The notes below the pieces were generated by a model that saw nothing but the letters and a program-made list of their open reading frames with translations, was not told where the DNA came from and did not search any database. Made by a program: the position numbers and the translations under genes. A stretch of DNA of 64,000 nt from Sporocytophaga myxococcoides DSM 11118 (GTDB lineage: Bacteria; Bacteroidota; Bacteroidia; Cytophagales; Cytophagaceae): assembly GCF_000426725.1 (NCBI RefSeq), contig NZ_AUFX01000004.1, positions 372,001 to 436,000 of the forward strand, read 5' to 3'. The first letter of the stretch is position 1. The number at the start of each line of letters is the position of its first letter. Below, piece by piece: positions 25,668-35,414 of the stretch.

Positions 25668-28043
25668 CTAATACTTAATCAACTTCTCTGTAAATTCTTC
25701 ATTACCCTGCTTTACCTTTAGATAATAAAATCCTTTGGATAAAGATGTCAGATCAAGCTGCAGTAAGCTTCCACGTTGAGTCAGAACAATTCTTCCAAGG
25801 CCATCTGTTACTGTAACATCTGAGGTTGCTTCAGAAGTAAAATTATAAACTCCGTCAGAAGGATTTGGATATACTTTATAAACCTTATCTTGCTTCTCAT
25901 CAACACCGGTAATAACAAAAGAGATATTTGAAGATTCAAATTTTGTTCCATCAATATCTTCCAACTCTACACTGTAATTTCCGCTTTGCACAGGAGTATA
26001 GATTCTTTGATTTGCGCCTCCGATAGCTTGACCACTTCTTTTCCATTTGTATGACCTCGCTTCTGTTGCCTTAAGTGAAGAACCTTCTTGCTCAATATAA
26101 GTACCGAGCATAAAGTCTTTCAGATATAGAGTACCATTAAACAATTCAGTATTGAAAACACTACCCGCACCAGGGTTGGTCTGGAATATAACACTCTTTA
26201 CTTTAGACCAGTCAAATGCAACAGGACAAAGACAGCTCCAATCAATAGCAATACCACCTGTAAGATCTATGTCGACAGCCTTTTCTGTATTTGCCGGAAT
26301 TAAAGCCTGTGCATATATCGTTTTCCACAGTTCCCATTCTCCTTCAGGCTTCAATACATTAACAGTAATACCATTTATATCTGTAAGTTGAACCCAAAAA
26401 TCGAAATCCTGATCTGTTGTATTTTCAACAACCAAATGAACATTAGCATTATTGGTAAGGTCTAATGTAGAATCAGTACTTTCGCTTGCCCATTGCAGTC
26501 CAAAAGAACTCCAATAAGGATCCCCATCTGTAACATCAACCTTTAATTTGCCATCACCATTTCTTGTCAACTGATATACAGAAGATCCCCACCAGGCCAT
26601 AGGGAAACCGGAAGCAACATTTGTATAAGGTTCAACTGTCGCAAAGTCATCACGAACAAATGTTCTATTTACACCATTTAACATGGAAATTGCTGCAAAC
26701 ACAGAATTAGAGAAGTTTGCGCACCCAGATTCTGAAGTATTAACTTTATACTCTCCTGAATAGGTAATCGTATAGGTTTGATCGTTTGCGCCTTCAATTG
26801 GTTCACTATATCTGTACCACTGATAGTAAGAGGCTTCTGAAGACGACAGTTCATATCCGTCTTTTGCAACAACTGGAGCCTCTCCAACAGGAGTAACACT
26901 TACAGTTATTTTAGAAGATACATCTGTGCCGCAAACACTAGTTAAATCTGCATAAACATCTCCGGAGGAATTACCAAATTTCACGGTAACCGTACTTCCA
27001 GTTACATTGGACAAAATAGCGCCATCAGGAAGATGCCAGGTATAAGTGACTCCAGGAGACGGCAAAACATAATATTTAGCCTCTGAGTTACCACATGCAC
27101 TGGTTGGTCCATTTAATAAAGTAGGATTTTCAAACGGTTTATATACAGTAACAGCCAATTCTCTTCTTGATCCCATACATTCTTCATTTGATGGAACCAC
27201 AGAAATCTTTCCACTTTTTGATCCAAAAAGAACTGTAATTGCATTGGTACCCTCTCCTGTCAATATCTCTGCACCTTCTGGCAATGACCATAAATAGTTT
27301 GTAGCATCCTCAACTAGCGGCACAGAATATTCAACACCAGTTGAATTTTTGCATACAGTGGATAATCCTAAAATTGCCTTCGTCACTGCCATACAAGGTT
27401 CCACCCCGAGCTTAAAATCTCTGAAATAAACATCTCCTGAAAATAAAGGAAGAGGAGTTATACCAGCTGCACCTCCATTAAATTGGAAGATAACTCCAAC
27501 CACCTTATCCCATCTGAAATCATTTTTAACTTTCGGGCAAGTTGCCGGACTGCTGCATTCCCAAGATTCAACAGGATAAATACCGCTAAGATCAATCTGA
27601 ACCTGTTTGGAAGAATTCGGATTGATGGTATCTGCTACTTTTCTTTTAAGATTTGTCCATGTCCCATCGCCCGTGTCTTTTTCTATATAGGCTATATTGT
27701 TATTCATATCTACCAAGCTGAAATTAATCGTCAGTTTGGTAGCACTAGTATTTTCAACATTAAAATCTAAAAAAGCATTTGAACTCAAGTCCAATGTATC
27801 TCCTAAATAAAGACCAAAAGAATCATAATTGGGATCGGCTCCGGAGGAATGTATCACTAATTTTCCATCCCCATTTCTCTCGAGAGAATATAATGTACTA
27901 TTACCATACCAAGTAGCACCGTTGTAAGGTGTTGAGGAGCTAAAATCATCATAAAAATTATAAGGATGAAGTCCGGGGGATTGTCCATTTGCTGCTATTG
28001 CCATAAGCAATAAGTTGAATGCAAAAAGTAATGTTTTTTTCAT
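25668..28043 (-). CDS. T9SS-secreted multidomain protein with two carbohydrate-binding-like modules (paralogue B)
   Basis: The 791-residue protein has the same order of parts as its neighbour at 23060: signal peptide, module 1, two or three Ig/PKD-like domains, module 2, an Ig-like domain, and a T9SS sorting domain (KVYPNPSDGVYNF onward). The C-terminal half (module 2 to the end) is a little over 80% identical to paralogue A by eye. The central Ig-like part is only about half identical. The pair arose by tandem duplication and later diverged unevenly. No catalytic residues are recognisable. Each gene has its own promoter-like site and terminator, so they are transcribed separately. Confidence 0.85.
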   Translation of the reverse strand: MKKTLLFAFNLLLMAIAANGQSPGLHPYNFYDDFSSSTPYNGATWYGNSTLYSLERNGDGKLVIHSSGADPNYDSFGLYLGDTLDLSSNAFLDFNVENTSATKLTINFSLVDMNNNIAYIEKDTGDGTWTNLKRKVADTINPNSSKQVQIDLSGIYPVESWECSSPATCPKVKNDFRWDKVVGVIFQFNGGAAGITPLPLFSGDVYFRDFKLGVEPCMAVTKAILGLSTVCKNSTGVEYSVPLVEDATNYLWSLPEGAEILTGEGTNAITVLFGSKSGKISVVPSNEECMGSRRELAVTVYKPFENPTLLNGPTSACGNSEAKYYVLPSPGVTYTWHLPDGAILSNVTGSTVTVKFGNSSGDVYADLTSVCGTDVSSKITVSVTPVGEAPVVAKDGYELSSSEASYYQWYRYSEPIEGANDQTYTITYSGEYKVNTSESGCANFSNSVFAAISMLNGVNRTFVRDDFATVEPYTNVASGFPMAWWGSSVYQLTRNGDGKLKVDVTDGDPYWSSFGLQWASESTDSTLDLTNNANVHLVVENTTDQDFDFWVQLTDINGITVNVLKPEGEWELWKTIYAQALIPANTEKAVDIDLTGGIAIDWSCLCPVAFDWSKVKSVIFQTNPGAGSVFNTELFNGTLYLKDFMLGTYIEQEGSSLKATEARSYKWKRSGQAIGGANQRIYTPVQSGNYSVELEDIDGTKFESSNISFVITGVDEKQDKVYKVYPNPSDGVYNFTSEATSDVTVTDGLGRIVLTQRGSLLQLDLTSLSKGFYYLKVKQGNEEFTEKLIKY

Positions 28044-28112
28044 CTTGCCTTAGTTTAGGTTTATTACTTAAAAATCATTAAGAATAATTTATATTACTAT
28101 TCCCTTAAACTA

Positions 28113-28138
28113 TAGACTCCTGATTAAAGATTCGTTCC
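28113..28138 (-). promoter_or_regulatory. Candidate ECF-sigma promoter of T9SS paralogue B
   Basis: On the minus strand GGAAC (28134-28138) and GTCTA (28113-28117) are separated by 16 bases, 69 bases before the start codon. This is the same layout as at 25495-25520. Confidence 0.5.
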
Positions 28139-28237
28139 CGACTAGATTATAAAAAATGATACTTGTTTGGGGAAACAAAGTCATCACTCCCCTTTAAGCA
28201 TTTGAAAAATAAGCAATTTAAAAGAGGAATATAAAAT

Positions 28238-28271
28238 CAGGGCACAAAACAAAGGTCTGTTTTGTGCCCTG
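28238..28271 (-). terminator. Terminator of the beta-propeller gene at 28280
   Basis: The arms CAGGGCACAAAAC (28238-28250) and GTTTTGTGCCCTG (28259-28271) are a perfect 13-pair stem with an 8-base loop, 8 bases past the stop codon. On the minus strand ATTTTAT follows. Confidence 0.8.
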
Positions 28272-28279
28272 CAAATATT

Positions 28280-29140
28280 TTAATTGCCAACAAAAGTGTA
28301 GGCCACCAATTTATTCCCAAAAAAGGTTGGTACCAAAACCAATTTCTGCTGCGGAATATACCAGATGTCAGCCGAATTAATTTTTTGCTCTTTAGTATCA
28401 AGTAATTTGCTGACAGTTTTACCTTTAATATAATTGACCTCACCGTTCCAGTTTGAAATCAAGTAAACGCCGTTAGTAATTTCAACTATGCCATCGCCTG
28501 AAGGAACGTTTTCTGCAATAACTTCAGCATTCTTCTTATCATAAGAAACATTATAAAACTTACCACCCTTCATATCTATCACTCTTAAGCCATCTTTAAG
28601 GGCTAGCAAACCATTGGGCTTCTCAAATGAATTATTCTCCAGCCATAAGCTTGAATTACCATCTTTCAGTAAATAAATCTTTTTATTTGAAGAATCAGAT
28701 ATATAAACATTGCCAGATGCATCTGTAGTAATATCGTTCAGAAAAACTGCCCCTTCGATCTTATATGAATTTTCAATCTTACCAGATTGGATATCTATAA
28801 CAACAACTTTATCTATATCTGTTACATATAATTTATTTCCAACGATACCCATACCCTTTGGGGCATCTAATCCTTTGACCCACTCAAATTCTGTGATTTT
28901 CCCGTCTGTACCAAGCTTCGTTATAAAGCCATTGCCATCATGAGCTGATCCGTCGCCATTGATATTCGCAACATACAATACATTTCTTTTTTCATCATAG
29001 ATCACCGATTCGGGAGTTTTCAGAATGGCTTCTGTTTCCCATTTCTTTTCAAGAGTTGGCTCTCCGGATTTGGAATTTAATATAAATGATGCTGAAACAA
29101 ACAGCACAAAAGGAAGGAATAATAGTCTAAGATTGAGCAT
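28280..29140 (-). CDS. Exported six-bladed beta-propeller protein (SMP-30/NHL-like)
   Basis: The 286-residue protein has a signal peptide or N-terminal anchor (about 1-22). It is followed by repeated strands of the NHL/gluconolactonase type, for example PESVIYDEKRNVLYVANI, PKGMGIVGNKLYVTDI, LNDITTDASGNVYISD and PNGLLALKDGL. Asp and Asn residues at blade ends resemble the metal site of SMP-30-type lactonases. I cannot confirm the full catalytic set, so lactonase activity is only one possibility, with ligand binding as the other. It is monocistronic, ends at a strong terminator and follows the TrmH gene on the same strand. Confidence 0.75.
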   Translation of the reverse strand: MLNLRLLFLPFVLFVSASFILNSKSGEPTLEKKWETEAILKTPESVIYDEKRNVLYVANINGDGSAHDGNGFITKLGTDGKITEFEWVKGLDAPKGMGIVGNKLYVTDIDKVVVIDIQSGKIENSYKIEGAVFLNDITTDASGNVYISDSSNKKIYLLKDGNSSLWLENNSFEKPNGLLALKDGLRVIDMKGGKFYNVSYDKKNAEVIAENVPSGDGIVEITNGVYLISNWNGEVNYIKGKTVSKLLDTKEQKINSADIWYIPQQKLVLVPTFFGNKLVAYTFVGN

Positions 29141-29273
29141 ATTGGTTTATGTTAAAACTTTTATGGCAATCTAAAATATATTTTATGACAAAGTATTAAC
29201 TCATCTCAATCATCTTCATATATATTTTTTTCATACAGATAAAAAAATATTAAAAAAGTTAAATTCACAGCGT

Positions 29274-29804
29274 TTATAAAACCACCTTTGTAGCATAATC
29301 CCATAAAACAATCCCCATCGTAACTGAGACATTAAAGCTATGCTTGGTCCCAAACTGAGGAATTTCAAGGCAAATATCTGTCAAAGCAATTACATCTTCT
29401 TCTACTCCAAATACTTCGTTGCCAAATACAAAGGCATACTTTTTATTTTTATCAGGAGTAAAATCCTGAAGCATCTGACTGCCCTGTGCCTGTTCGATAG
29501 AGGCAATTACATATCCTTCTTCTTTCAGCCTTGTTACTGCATCAGAGGTTTTTGAATAATATTCCCATGCAACGGAATCTTCTGCTCCCAAAGCACTTTT
29601 ATGAATCTCTCTGTGAGGAGGTCTGGCTGTAACACCACACAAATAGACCTTTTCAACTTTAAAAGCATCACCGGTTCTGAACGCAGCACCCACGTTGTGC
29701 ATACTTCTGATATTGTCAAGCACCAGAACAACAGGATGTTTATCAGCACTTTTATATTCTTCAACGCTCAGGCGGTTCAACTCATCAAGTTTAAGTTTTT
29801 TCAT
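29274..29804 (-). CDS. TrmH/SpoU-family RNA 2'-O-methyltransferase
   Basis: The 176-residue protein is a minimal SPOUT methyltransferase. Motif 1 is VLDNIRSMHNVGAAFRTGDA, with Asn37 and Arg43. Motif 2 is FVFGNEVFGV. Motif 3 is EIPQFGTKHSFNVSVTMGI, which forms the knotted S-adenosylmethionine site. The target, tRNA or rRNA ribose, cannot be told from sequence alone. It is divergent from mutS and has a dispersed repeat element 26 bases upstream of its start. Confidence 0.9.
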   Translation of the reverse strand: MKKLKLDELNRLSVEEYKSADKHPVVLVLDNIRSMHNVGAAFRTGDAFKVEKVYLCGVTARPPHREIHKSALGAEDSVAWEYYSKTSDAVTRLKEEGYVIASIEQAQGSQMLQDFTPDKNKKYAFVFGNEVFGVEEDVIALTDICLEIPQFGTKHSFNVSVTMGIVLWDYATKVVL

Positions 29805-29829
29805 ATAGTTACTTTTAAGGCAACAAAAA

Positions 29830-29915
29830 TAAACCGGGATTGAGCATTAAAAAAATTTACAGGCAATCAAATGATTAGGATTAAACGCATGTGATTGATT
29901 TTAGTGATTAACAGG
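29830..29915 (-). repeat. Dispersed element, copy 2
   Basis: The plus strand reads AAACCGGGATTGAGCATTAA (29831-29850) followed by an A/T run. About 55 bases on comes GTGATTAACAG (29904-29914). Copy 3 at 40324 repeats both blocks in the same order. The minus strand contains TATTTTTG at its gene-proximal edge, which fits the Bacteroidota -7 consensus TAnnTTTG. Confidence 0.5.
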
Positions 29916-30070
29916 AATTTCAGTGGCCATTTATTGATGAGGGATAAAAAGTTATTCACAATCAATGGATAAAAAAGGAGGTAAACAGCAAAAACCGTAA
30001 ATTTAAGATTGGAACAGAAAGGCTTTTAACGCTTAATCCGTTCTCCAGCATCGTTTTAAAATAATTTATT

Positions 30071-32698
30071 ATGAGTGAGACCAAATCGTTTTCAGAGACG
30101 CCTCTGATGAAGCAGTATAACGCTATAAAGGCAAAACACCCGGGAGCTTTATTACTTTTCAGGGTGGGTGACTTTTATGAAACATTTGGAGAGGATGCAA
30201 TTAAGGCTAGTAAAATCCTCGAAATTACGCTGACTAAAAGAGGTAATGGAACGGCTTCTGAAGTTGCACTTGCCGGGTTTCCCCATCACTCCCTTGATAC
30301 TTACCTTCCAAGATTAGTAAGAGCAGGACAACGTGTAGCGATCTGCGATCAGCTTGAAGACCCTAAAACAGTTAAAGGTATTGTGAAAAGAGGCGTAACA
30401 GAACTGGTAACACCGGGCGTGTCTTTCAACGACCACCTACTTGAAGTTAAAAGGAACAACTACCTGGCTTCTGTTCAGTTTGGAAAGGATTTTACAGGCA
30501 TATCATTCCTAGATATTTCCACAGGAGAATTTCTTACAGCTCAAGGAGATACTTCTTATATAGAAAAACTTCTTATCAACTTTAATCCTTCGGAAATAAT
30601 CTATTCCAAAGCTAAAAAACAATTATTCGAACAACATTTCGGAGACAAGTATAATACCTATTGTCTTGATGAGTGGGTTTATTCTTATGACTACGGCTAT
30701 GACCTTCTGACAAAACACTTTGGCACTGCATCATTAAAGGGATTTGGTGTGGAGAATCTTCCCGAAGGTATAGTTGCTGCAGGAGCTGTATTTTATTATC
30801 TCGCAGAGACAGAACATAAAGAAGTAAAGCACATTGTTAACCTCTCCAGAATAGAAGAGGAAAAATACATGTGGCTTGATCGCTTTACAGCAAGGAACCT
30901 TGAACTTGTCTACCCTCAAAATACAGAAGCAATACCTTTAATTCAAATCCTTGATAAAACACTTACTCCTATGGGAGGAAGGATGCTTAAGAAGTGGATG
31001 CTTCTTCCTCTGAAAGAAAAGAAACCGATTGAAGAAAGATTAAATGTAGTTGATGCTATAGTCAAAGATGAAGATCTTTTAAAAGGCCTTACGCAGGAGC
31101 TAAGACATATCGGAGATCTAGAGAGACTTATTTCAAAAGTAGCTGTTCGCAGGGTTAATCCAAGAGAAATGCTGCAACTTAAAAGAGCACTGGAGCATAT
31201 CAAACCGGTAAAAGCAATTCTTGAACAAAGCAGTATTGAGGCGCTGAAGAAGCTTGCAGAACAGTTGAACAACTGCGAATTACTTACTGAAAAAATAAAC
31301 AAAGAGATTAAGAATGATCCTCCGGTTGTTACCAACCAGGGAAACATCATTCAGGATGGCATTAATCAAGAGCTTGATGAATTAAGAAAAATTGCCTTCA
31401 GTGGAAAAGATTACCTCATCCAGATTCAACAAAGAGAAGTTGAGCGCACAGGCATTAGTTCACTTAAGATCGCATACAACAAAGTATTTGGATATTACCT
31501 TGAAGTTACAAACGCTCATAAAGACAAGGTTCCAACTGACTGGATCAGAAAGCAGACGCTTGTGAATGCAGAGAGATATATCACAGAAGAACTTAAAAAC
31601 TACGAAGAAAAAATCCTTAATGCAGAAGATAAGATTTTTCAGATTGAACAGCGCTTATTCAATGAAATGGTAATCTTTGCAGAAGATTATGTATTGCCAG
31701 TTCAGCAGAATGCAAGGGCTATTGCTGTGATTGACTGCCTTTCTTCATTCGCACAGACTGCTGTTTCAAACAATTATGTAAAGCCAACAATAAACGAAAG
31801 CAAGGGACTTGTAATCAAAGAAGGCCGCCATCCGGTAATTGAACAACAGTTGCCTCCCGGCGAATCATATGTTCCTAATGACATATTCCTTGATGATTCA
31901 AGTTGTCAGATCATCATCATTACAGGACCAAACATGGCCGGTAAGTCCGCATTGTTAAGACAGACTGCCTTAATTGTCCTGCTGGCACAGATAGGAAGTT
32001 TTGTTCCTGCATCTGCAGCAGACATAGGACTGGTTGATAAAATATTTACCCGTGTTGGTGCTTCCGATAACTTATCAAAAGGGGAATCTACATTTATGGT
32101 GGAGATGACGGAAACTGCAAGCATCCTCAACAATCTTAGCGAAAGAAGCCTTGTACTGATGGATGAAATCGGAAGAGGAACAAGCACCTATGACGGGATA
32201 TCTATAGCCTGGTCTATTGTGGAATATCTTCACAGCCATCCTAAATATAAAGCCAAAACTTTATTTGCAACACACTATCACGAGCTTAACCAGCTTGCCA
32301 ATGATTTTCCTAGAATTAAAAACTTCAATGTTTCTGTGAAAGAAGTGGGCAACAAAGTAGTGTTTATGCGAAAACTGAAAGAAGGAGGAAGCGAACATAG
32401 CTTTGGTATACACGTGGCCCAAATGGCTGGTATGCCAAACCCGGTAGTGTTAAGAGCAAATGAAATTATGCACCATCTGGAGAAAGAAAAGGTAAGTAAC
32501 AATAGTGATGACAAAATTAAAGAAATACCTAAAAACAACTTTCAACTGCAACTATTCGAGCCTTCAGATCCAGGTTATGAGAAGGCAAGAGAACTACTTA
32601 AAAAATTAGATATTAATACTATTTCTCCAGTAGAGGCATTGTTAAAACTAAACGAGATCAAGTTGATGCTGACAGAGAAAGAGTCAAGTTTAAAGTAA
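30071..32698 (+). CDS. mutS: DNA mismatch repair protein MutS
   Basis: The 875-residue protein has the mismatch-recognition domain with the Phe-x-Glu motif ([11 protein letters not shown]) near the N-terminus. The connector, lever and clamp domains follow. The ATPase has Walker A GPNMAGKS (619-626), [19 protein letters not shown] and THYHELNQL. It ends in the helix-turn-helix dimerisation region. It recognises base mismatches and recruits MutL, which is not in this window. The start ATGAGTGAGACC is unambiguous. It converges on the radical SAM gene across an 82-base gap filled by a large palindrome. Confidence 0.97.
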   Translation: MSETKSFSETPLMKQYNAIKAKHPGALLLFRVGDFYETFGEDAIKASKILEITLTKRGNGTASEVALAGFPHHSLDTYLPRLVRAGQRVAICDQLEDPKTVKGIVKRGVTELVTPGVSFNDHLLEVKRNNYLASVQFGKDFTGISFLDISTGEFLTAQGDTSYIEKLLINFNPSEIIYSKAKKQLFEQHFGDKYNTYCLDEWVYSYDYGYDLLTKHFGTASLKGFGVENLPEGIVAAGAVFYYLAETEHKEVKHIVNLSRIEEEKYMWLDRFTARNLELVYPQNTEAIPLIQILDKTLTPMGGRMLKKWMLLPLKEKKPIEERLNVVDAIVKDEDLLKGLTQELRHIGDLERLISKVAVRRVNPREMLQLKRALEHIKPVKAILEQSSIEALKKLAEQLNNCELLTEKINKEIKNDPPVVTNQGNIIQDGINQELDELRKIAFSGKDYLIQIQQREVERTGISSLKIAYNKVFGYYLEVTNAHKDKVPTDWIRKQTLVNAERYITEELKNYEEKILNAEDKIFQIEQRLFNEMVIFAEDYVLPVQQNARAIAVIDCLSSFAQTAVSNNYVKPTINESKGLVIKEGRHPVIEQQLPPGESYVPNDIFLDDSSCQIIIITGPNMAGKSALLRQTALIVLLAQIGSFVPASAADIGLVDKIFTRVGASDNLSKGESTFMVEMTETASILNNLSERSLVLMDEIGRGTSTYDGISIAWSIVEYLHSHPKYKAKTLFATHYHELNQLANDFPRIKNFNVSVKEVGNKVVFMRKLKEGGSEHSFGIHVAQMAGMPNPVVLRANEIMHHLEKEKVSNNSDDKIKEIPKNNFQLQLFEPSDPGYEKARELLKKLDINTISPVEALLKLNEIKLMLTEKESSLK

Positions 32699-32731
32699 TT
32701 TAAAAATCCAACCAAAATTTTACAATCTTTC

Positions 32732-32777
32732 GAAACTTACGTAGAGACGCCATGCACGGCGTCTCTACGTAAGTTTC
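32732..32777. repeat. Perfect 20-bp inverted repeat, probable dispersed palindrome and terminator
   Basis: The arms at 32732-32751 and 32758-32777 are exactly complementary over 20 bases around the loop ATGCAC. The inner part is GTAGAGACGCC and its complement. The element fills the gap between the stops of mutS and the radical SAM gene and would end transcription from both sides. There is no T run, so RNA-folding termination or another role is open. Confidence 0.75.
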
Positions 32778-32780
32778 AGC

Positions 32781-33764
32781 TTAACGCTTTAAAAGTTTCT
32801 TCCAGGTTCCTTTAATAATATTATACTTCAATGTACTGGGTAACGCCATCCAGAAATATTTTGTTATATCAACTGCAAAAGAAGGTTGCATATAACAATT
32901 GATTGCACAACCTTCACACTGTTCATACCTTCCTTCCAACTTTACAAGTTTTTGTACTTTCTCTGATGTATAAAGGTCATATAGATTATCACCAATATCA
33001 AGAGCCTCCATTCCGAGATGATAGCATGGTAGCAAAAGTTTATTCTCAGGTGAAATCACAATGGTAGTGCTTGCAGCTTTGCAAACCGGATTATCAATAT
33101 GATTTCCACCATGTCTTCTCAAAGCGATGAATGCCTGATTGAGATAAATTAATTTTTCTGATGCTATCTTTTCCAGTCGAGCTAAGGCAATATCCGAAAG
33201 GCCGCCATTAGTATTAACACCGTTATATTCAAATACAGGATTAAGGATAAGCAGAAGATCATTCGGCAAGGCGAACCTTTTATAAACCTCCTCTATCTGA
33301 TCAATGTTCTTCTCAAATACTGTAAACAAGATATCAGGCCGCTCTCCGATTTCCTTTGCTATTTTTATTGATTCTACAAAGAAGTCATAACATGCCACAC
33401 CTCTTGATTTATCATGTTCTGCTTTATGCACAGAGTCAAGTGAGAAATGTAGCATATCAACCTTGCCCTTTAATTTCTCTGCATATTTAGGATATAGTAG
33501 TGTATTAGTGGTAACAGTTGTAATAAATCCCATGTCTTTTGCAAGAGACAATAGTTGGTCAAGCTGTTGGTGCAATAATGGCTCACCTCCTGTGAAATCA
33601 ATTACTTTTACTCCAAGTTTTTTAAGATCCCTGAAGTTAGCTTTTGCTTGCTCAAGAGTAACATATGGAGAAGGTTTTTCCCAAATATCACAAAAGGAGC
33701 AACTTGCATTGCATCTATAAGTGACATAATAATTACATAAGACAGGATGTGAAATGAGCCTCAC
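32781..33764 (-). CDS. Radical SAM protein with a SPASM-like C-terminal region
   Basis: The 327-residue protein has the [4Fe-4S] motif C18-x3-C22-x2-C25 (YRCNASCSFCDIW) and the SAM-binding GGEPLL. Its C-terminal half has further cysteines (NPVCKA, LLPCYHLG, EQCEGCAINCYM) laid out like SPASM auxiliary-cluster sites. This architecture is found in peptide-modifying enzymes and in lipid or cofactor synthesis enzymes. No precursor peptide gene was seen next to it, so the substrate is unknown. It follows the PhoX gene by 55 bases on the same strand. Confidence 0.85.
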   Translation of the reverse strand: MRLISHPVLCNYYVTYRCNASCSFCDIWEKPSPYVTLEQAKANFRDLKKLGVKVIDFTGGEPLLHQQLDQLLSLAKDMGFITTVTTNTLLYPKYAEKLKGKVDMLHFSLDSVHKAEHDKSRGVACYDFFVESIKIAKEIGERPDILFTVFEKNIDQIEEVYKRFALPNDLLLILNPVFEYNGVNTNGGLSDIALARLEKIASEKLIYLNQAFIALRRHGGNHIDNPVCKAASTTIVISPENKLLLPCYHLGMEALDIGDNLYDLYTSEKVQKLVKLEGRYEQCEGCAINCYMQPSFAVDITKYFWMALPSTLKYNIIKGTWKKLLKR

Positions 33765-33819
33765 TTAAACAAAACTTTTGTATAAATTCAGAAATAAAGG
33801 TCAAAAACACAAAAAAAGG

Positions 33820-35292
33820 TTATCTTTTATTCTTTCCTTTCTTCTTCACTATCGGTCCTACTGCAATGGTTACAGACCTGTTGAATGGCTCAGGATTATC
33901 AGTGTCAGGATGTTGGACATTCAGAAAATAGGTCGAGTAGTCTGAGGTAAAATAACCTCCGGTAGTTTCCGCACCTACAGGAGCTATCAAAAACCTCTTC
34001 AGATCATCTACTACAGGATTTTTAATGCTTAGATCAAGCCACCAGATTTCATTTACAACTTTGTCTCTTTTAAGAAATTCTTCGGGCACTCTGCCCCTTG
34101 TGTTTTTAATGATATCTTCATTTATAACCAGATATGTCTTACCTTTTAACTTAGCATAGGTAATCCCATCAGGATTAGAAAAGTGTTTGTCAGCATTTTT
34201 AAGCCCATTGCCTCCGGAGATCAAAGGTTTAATTGAGTTAGAGGAAGGATTGAATTCAAGAACAGCTCCAAACGGATAATCGTATTCCCCTTTTTCATTT
34301 TTAGTAGCTTGTATATGATTCGCCCATGTGGAGTTTATCATAGCCGATTTATCCAAATTGATTTCATCCTGGCCTGTTTCTGATATGTATATCTTGCCAT
34401 CAACAAGCGTAAGCCATTCCATGCGTACAAAACTTGTTGCACCCCGCTGTAAGGCAATATTTCTTGATTCAATCAATGATTTCATATCTGAAGGAAGATG
34501 TATCCAGGTACCTCCGTTTCCATTAGCATTTTGCTGATATGCAAACAGCTTTCCTTTTGATAGGTCACCTGCCTTTTCAGCGATAAATTTATAAAACACT
34601 GAGGGTGTAAAATCATCTGTAAGATAAACCGTAACACTGTCCGGCATAAGTAAAATGCCTTCATGGGAGCATCTTCCCATTGCATACAATTTTCTTAAAG
34701 CAGATTTTGAAACAGGATCAATCTCTACCACCCAGCCCATATTCTGATATCTTTTCATCCCATTAAAATCACTTGTATCTCTGCAACCACTCCCATCATT
34801 GTACAGCTCTGCATTTGAAGCTGGCGGAAATTCTTCAGCGCTTAGGATAGTTCCCCAAGGAGTTAAAGCACCGCTGCAATTTTTAAAAGTACCACCAACC
34901 TTTGAAAAATCAACAGCATTAAAAGCACCTTTATTAATCCATCTTCCATCAATTTTATTTATTTCAAAAACGGTTGCCCCCCCTCCATCTCCCAATGCTG
35001 CGCTTGTGTCATTAGATTCGTGAGATACAAACAGAAAACCATCAATGCCATTTTTTCCCTTTGGAATAAAACAACTATAATCATGTTCTCCTTTTGAAGT
35101 TGTCTTAGCTCCTTTAACATTTACTACAATCTCTCCTTGCCTAAATAGTTGGTCATAGCGGACGCCCTTTGGCAGAATAATTCCGGAGCCATCATATTCT
35201 TTCGTAAGCTGAAAACGTTGCGCTAAAGCAGGAAAAGAAATTATGATAAAAAGCAAAAGGTTAATGCCTACTGATTTGTATGTTTTTAACAT
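33820..35292 (-). CDS. PhoX-family (DUF839) exported phosphatase-like protein
   Basis: With the ATG at 35292 the protein has 490 residues and a signal peptide MLKTYKSVGI...FPALAQ. PhoX hallmarks are present: GGGATVFEI, then NCSGALTPWGTILSAEE with the Cys and Glu that bind the iron-calcium site in characterised PhoX, then GRCSHEG and YLTDDFTPSVFYKFIA. The family includes calcium- and iron-dependent alkaline phosphatases; phosphatase activity here is inferred. There is no Tat twin-arginine motif, unlike classical PhoX, so export by Sec is likely. A longer frame to 35337 adds a non-hydrophobic leader and was rejected. Confidence 0.82.
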   Translation of the reverse strand: MLKTYKSVGINLLLFIIISFPALAQRFQLTKEYDGSGIILPKGVRYDQLFRQGEIVVNVKGAKTTSKGEHDYSCFIPKGKNGIDGFLFVSHESNDTSAALGDGGGATVFEINKIDGRWINKGAFNAVDFSKVGGTFKNCSGALTPWGTILSAEEFPPASNAELYNDGSGCRDTSDFNGMKRYQNMGWVVEIDPVSKSALRKLYAMGRCSHEGILLMPDSVTVYLTDDFTPSVFYKFIAEKAGDLSKGKLFAYQQNANGNGGTWIHLPSDMKSLIESRNIALQRGATSFVRMEWLTLVDGKIYISETGQDEINLDKSAMINSTWANHIQATKNEKGEYDYPFGAVLEFNPSSNSIKPLISGGNGLKNADKHFSNPDGITYAKLKGKTYLVINEDIIKNTRGRVPEEFLKRDKVVNEIWWLDLSIKNPVVDDLKRFLIAPVGAETTGGYFTSDYSTYFLNVQHPDTDNPEPFNRSVTIAVGPIVKKKGKNKR

Positions 35293-35414
35293 GTTAATGC
35301 TACACTTGGACTCATGAAAAGACAAATTATAAGGCAAATATTAACCTGGCGTTAACACCATGTTATTTATAACAATAAAAAATTGCCAATCTGTATAACA
35401 AGGCTTTCAGAGAA

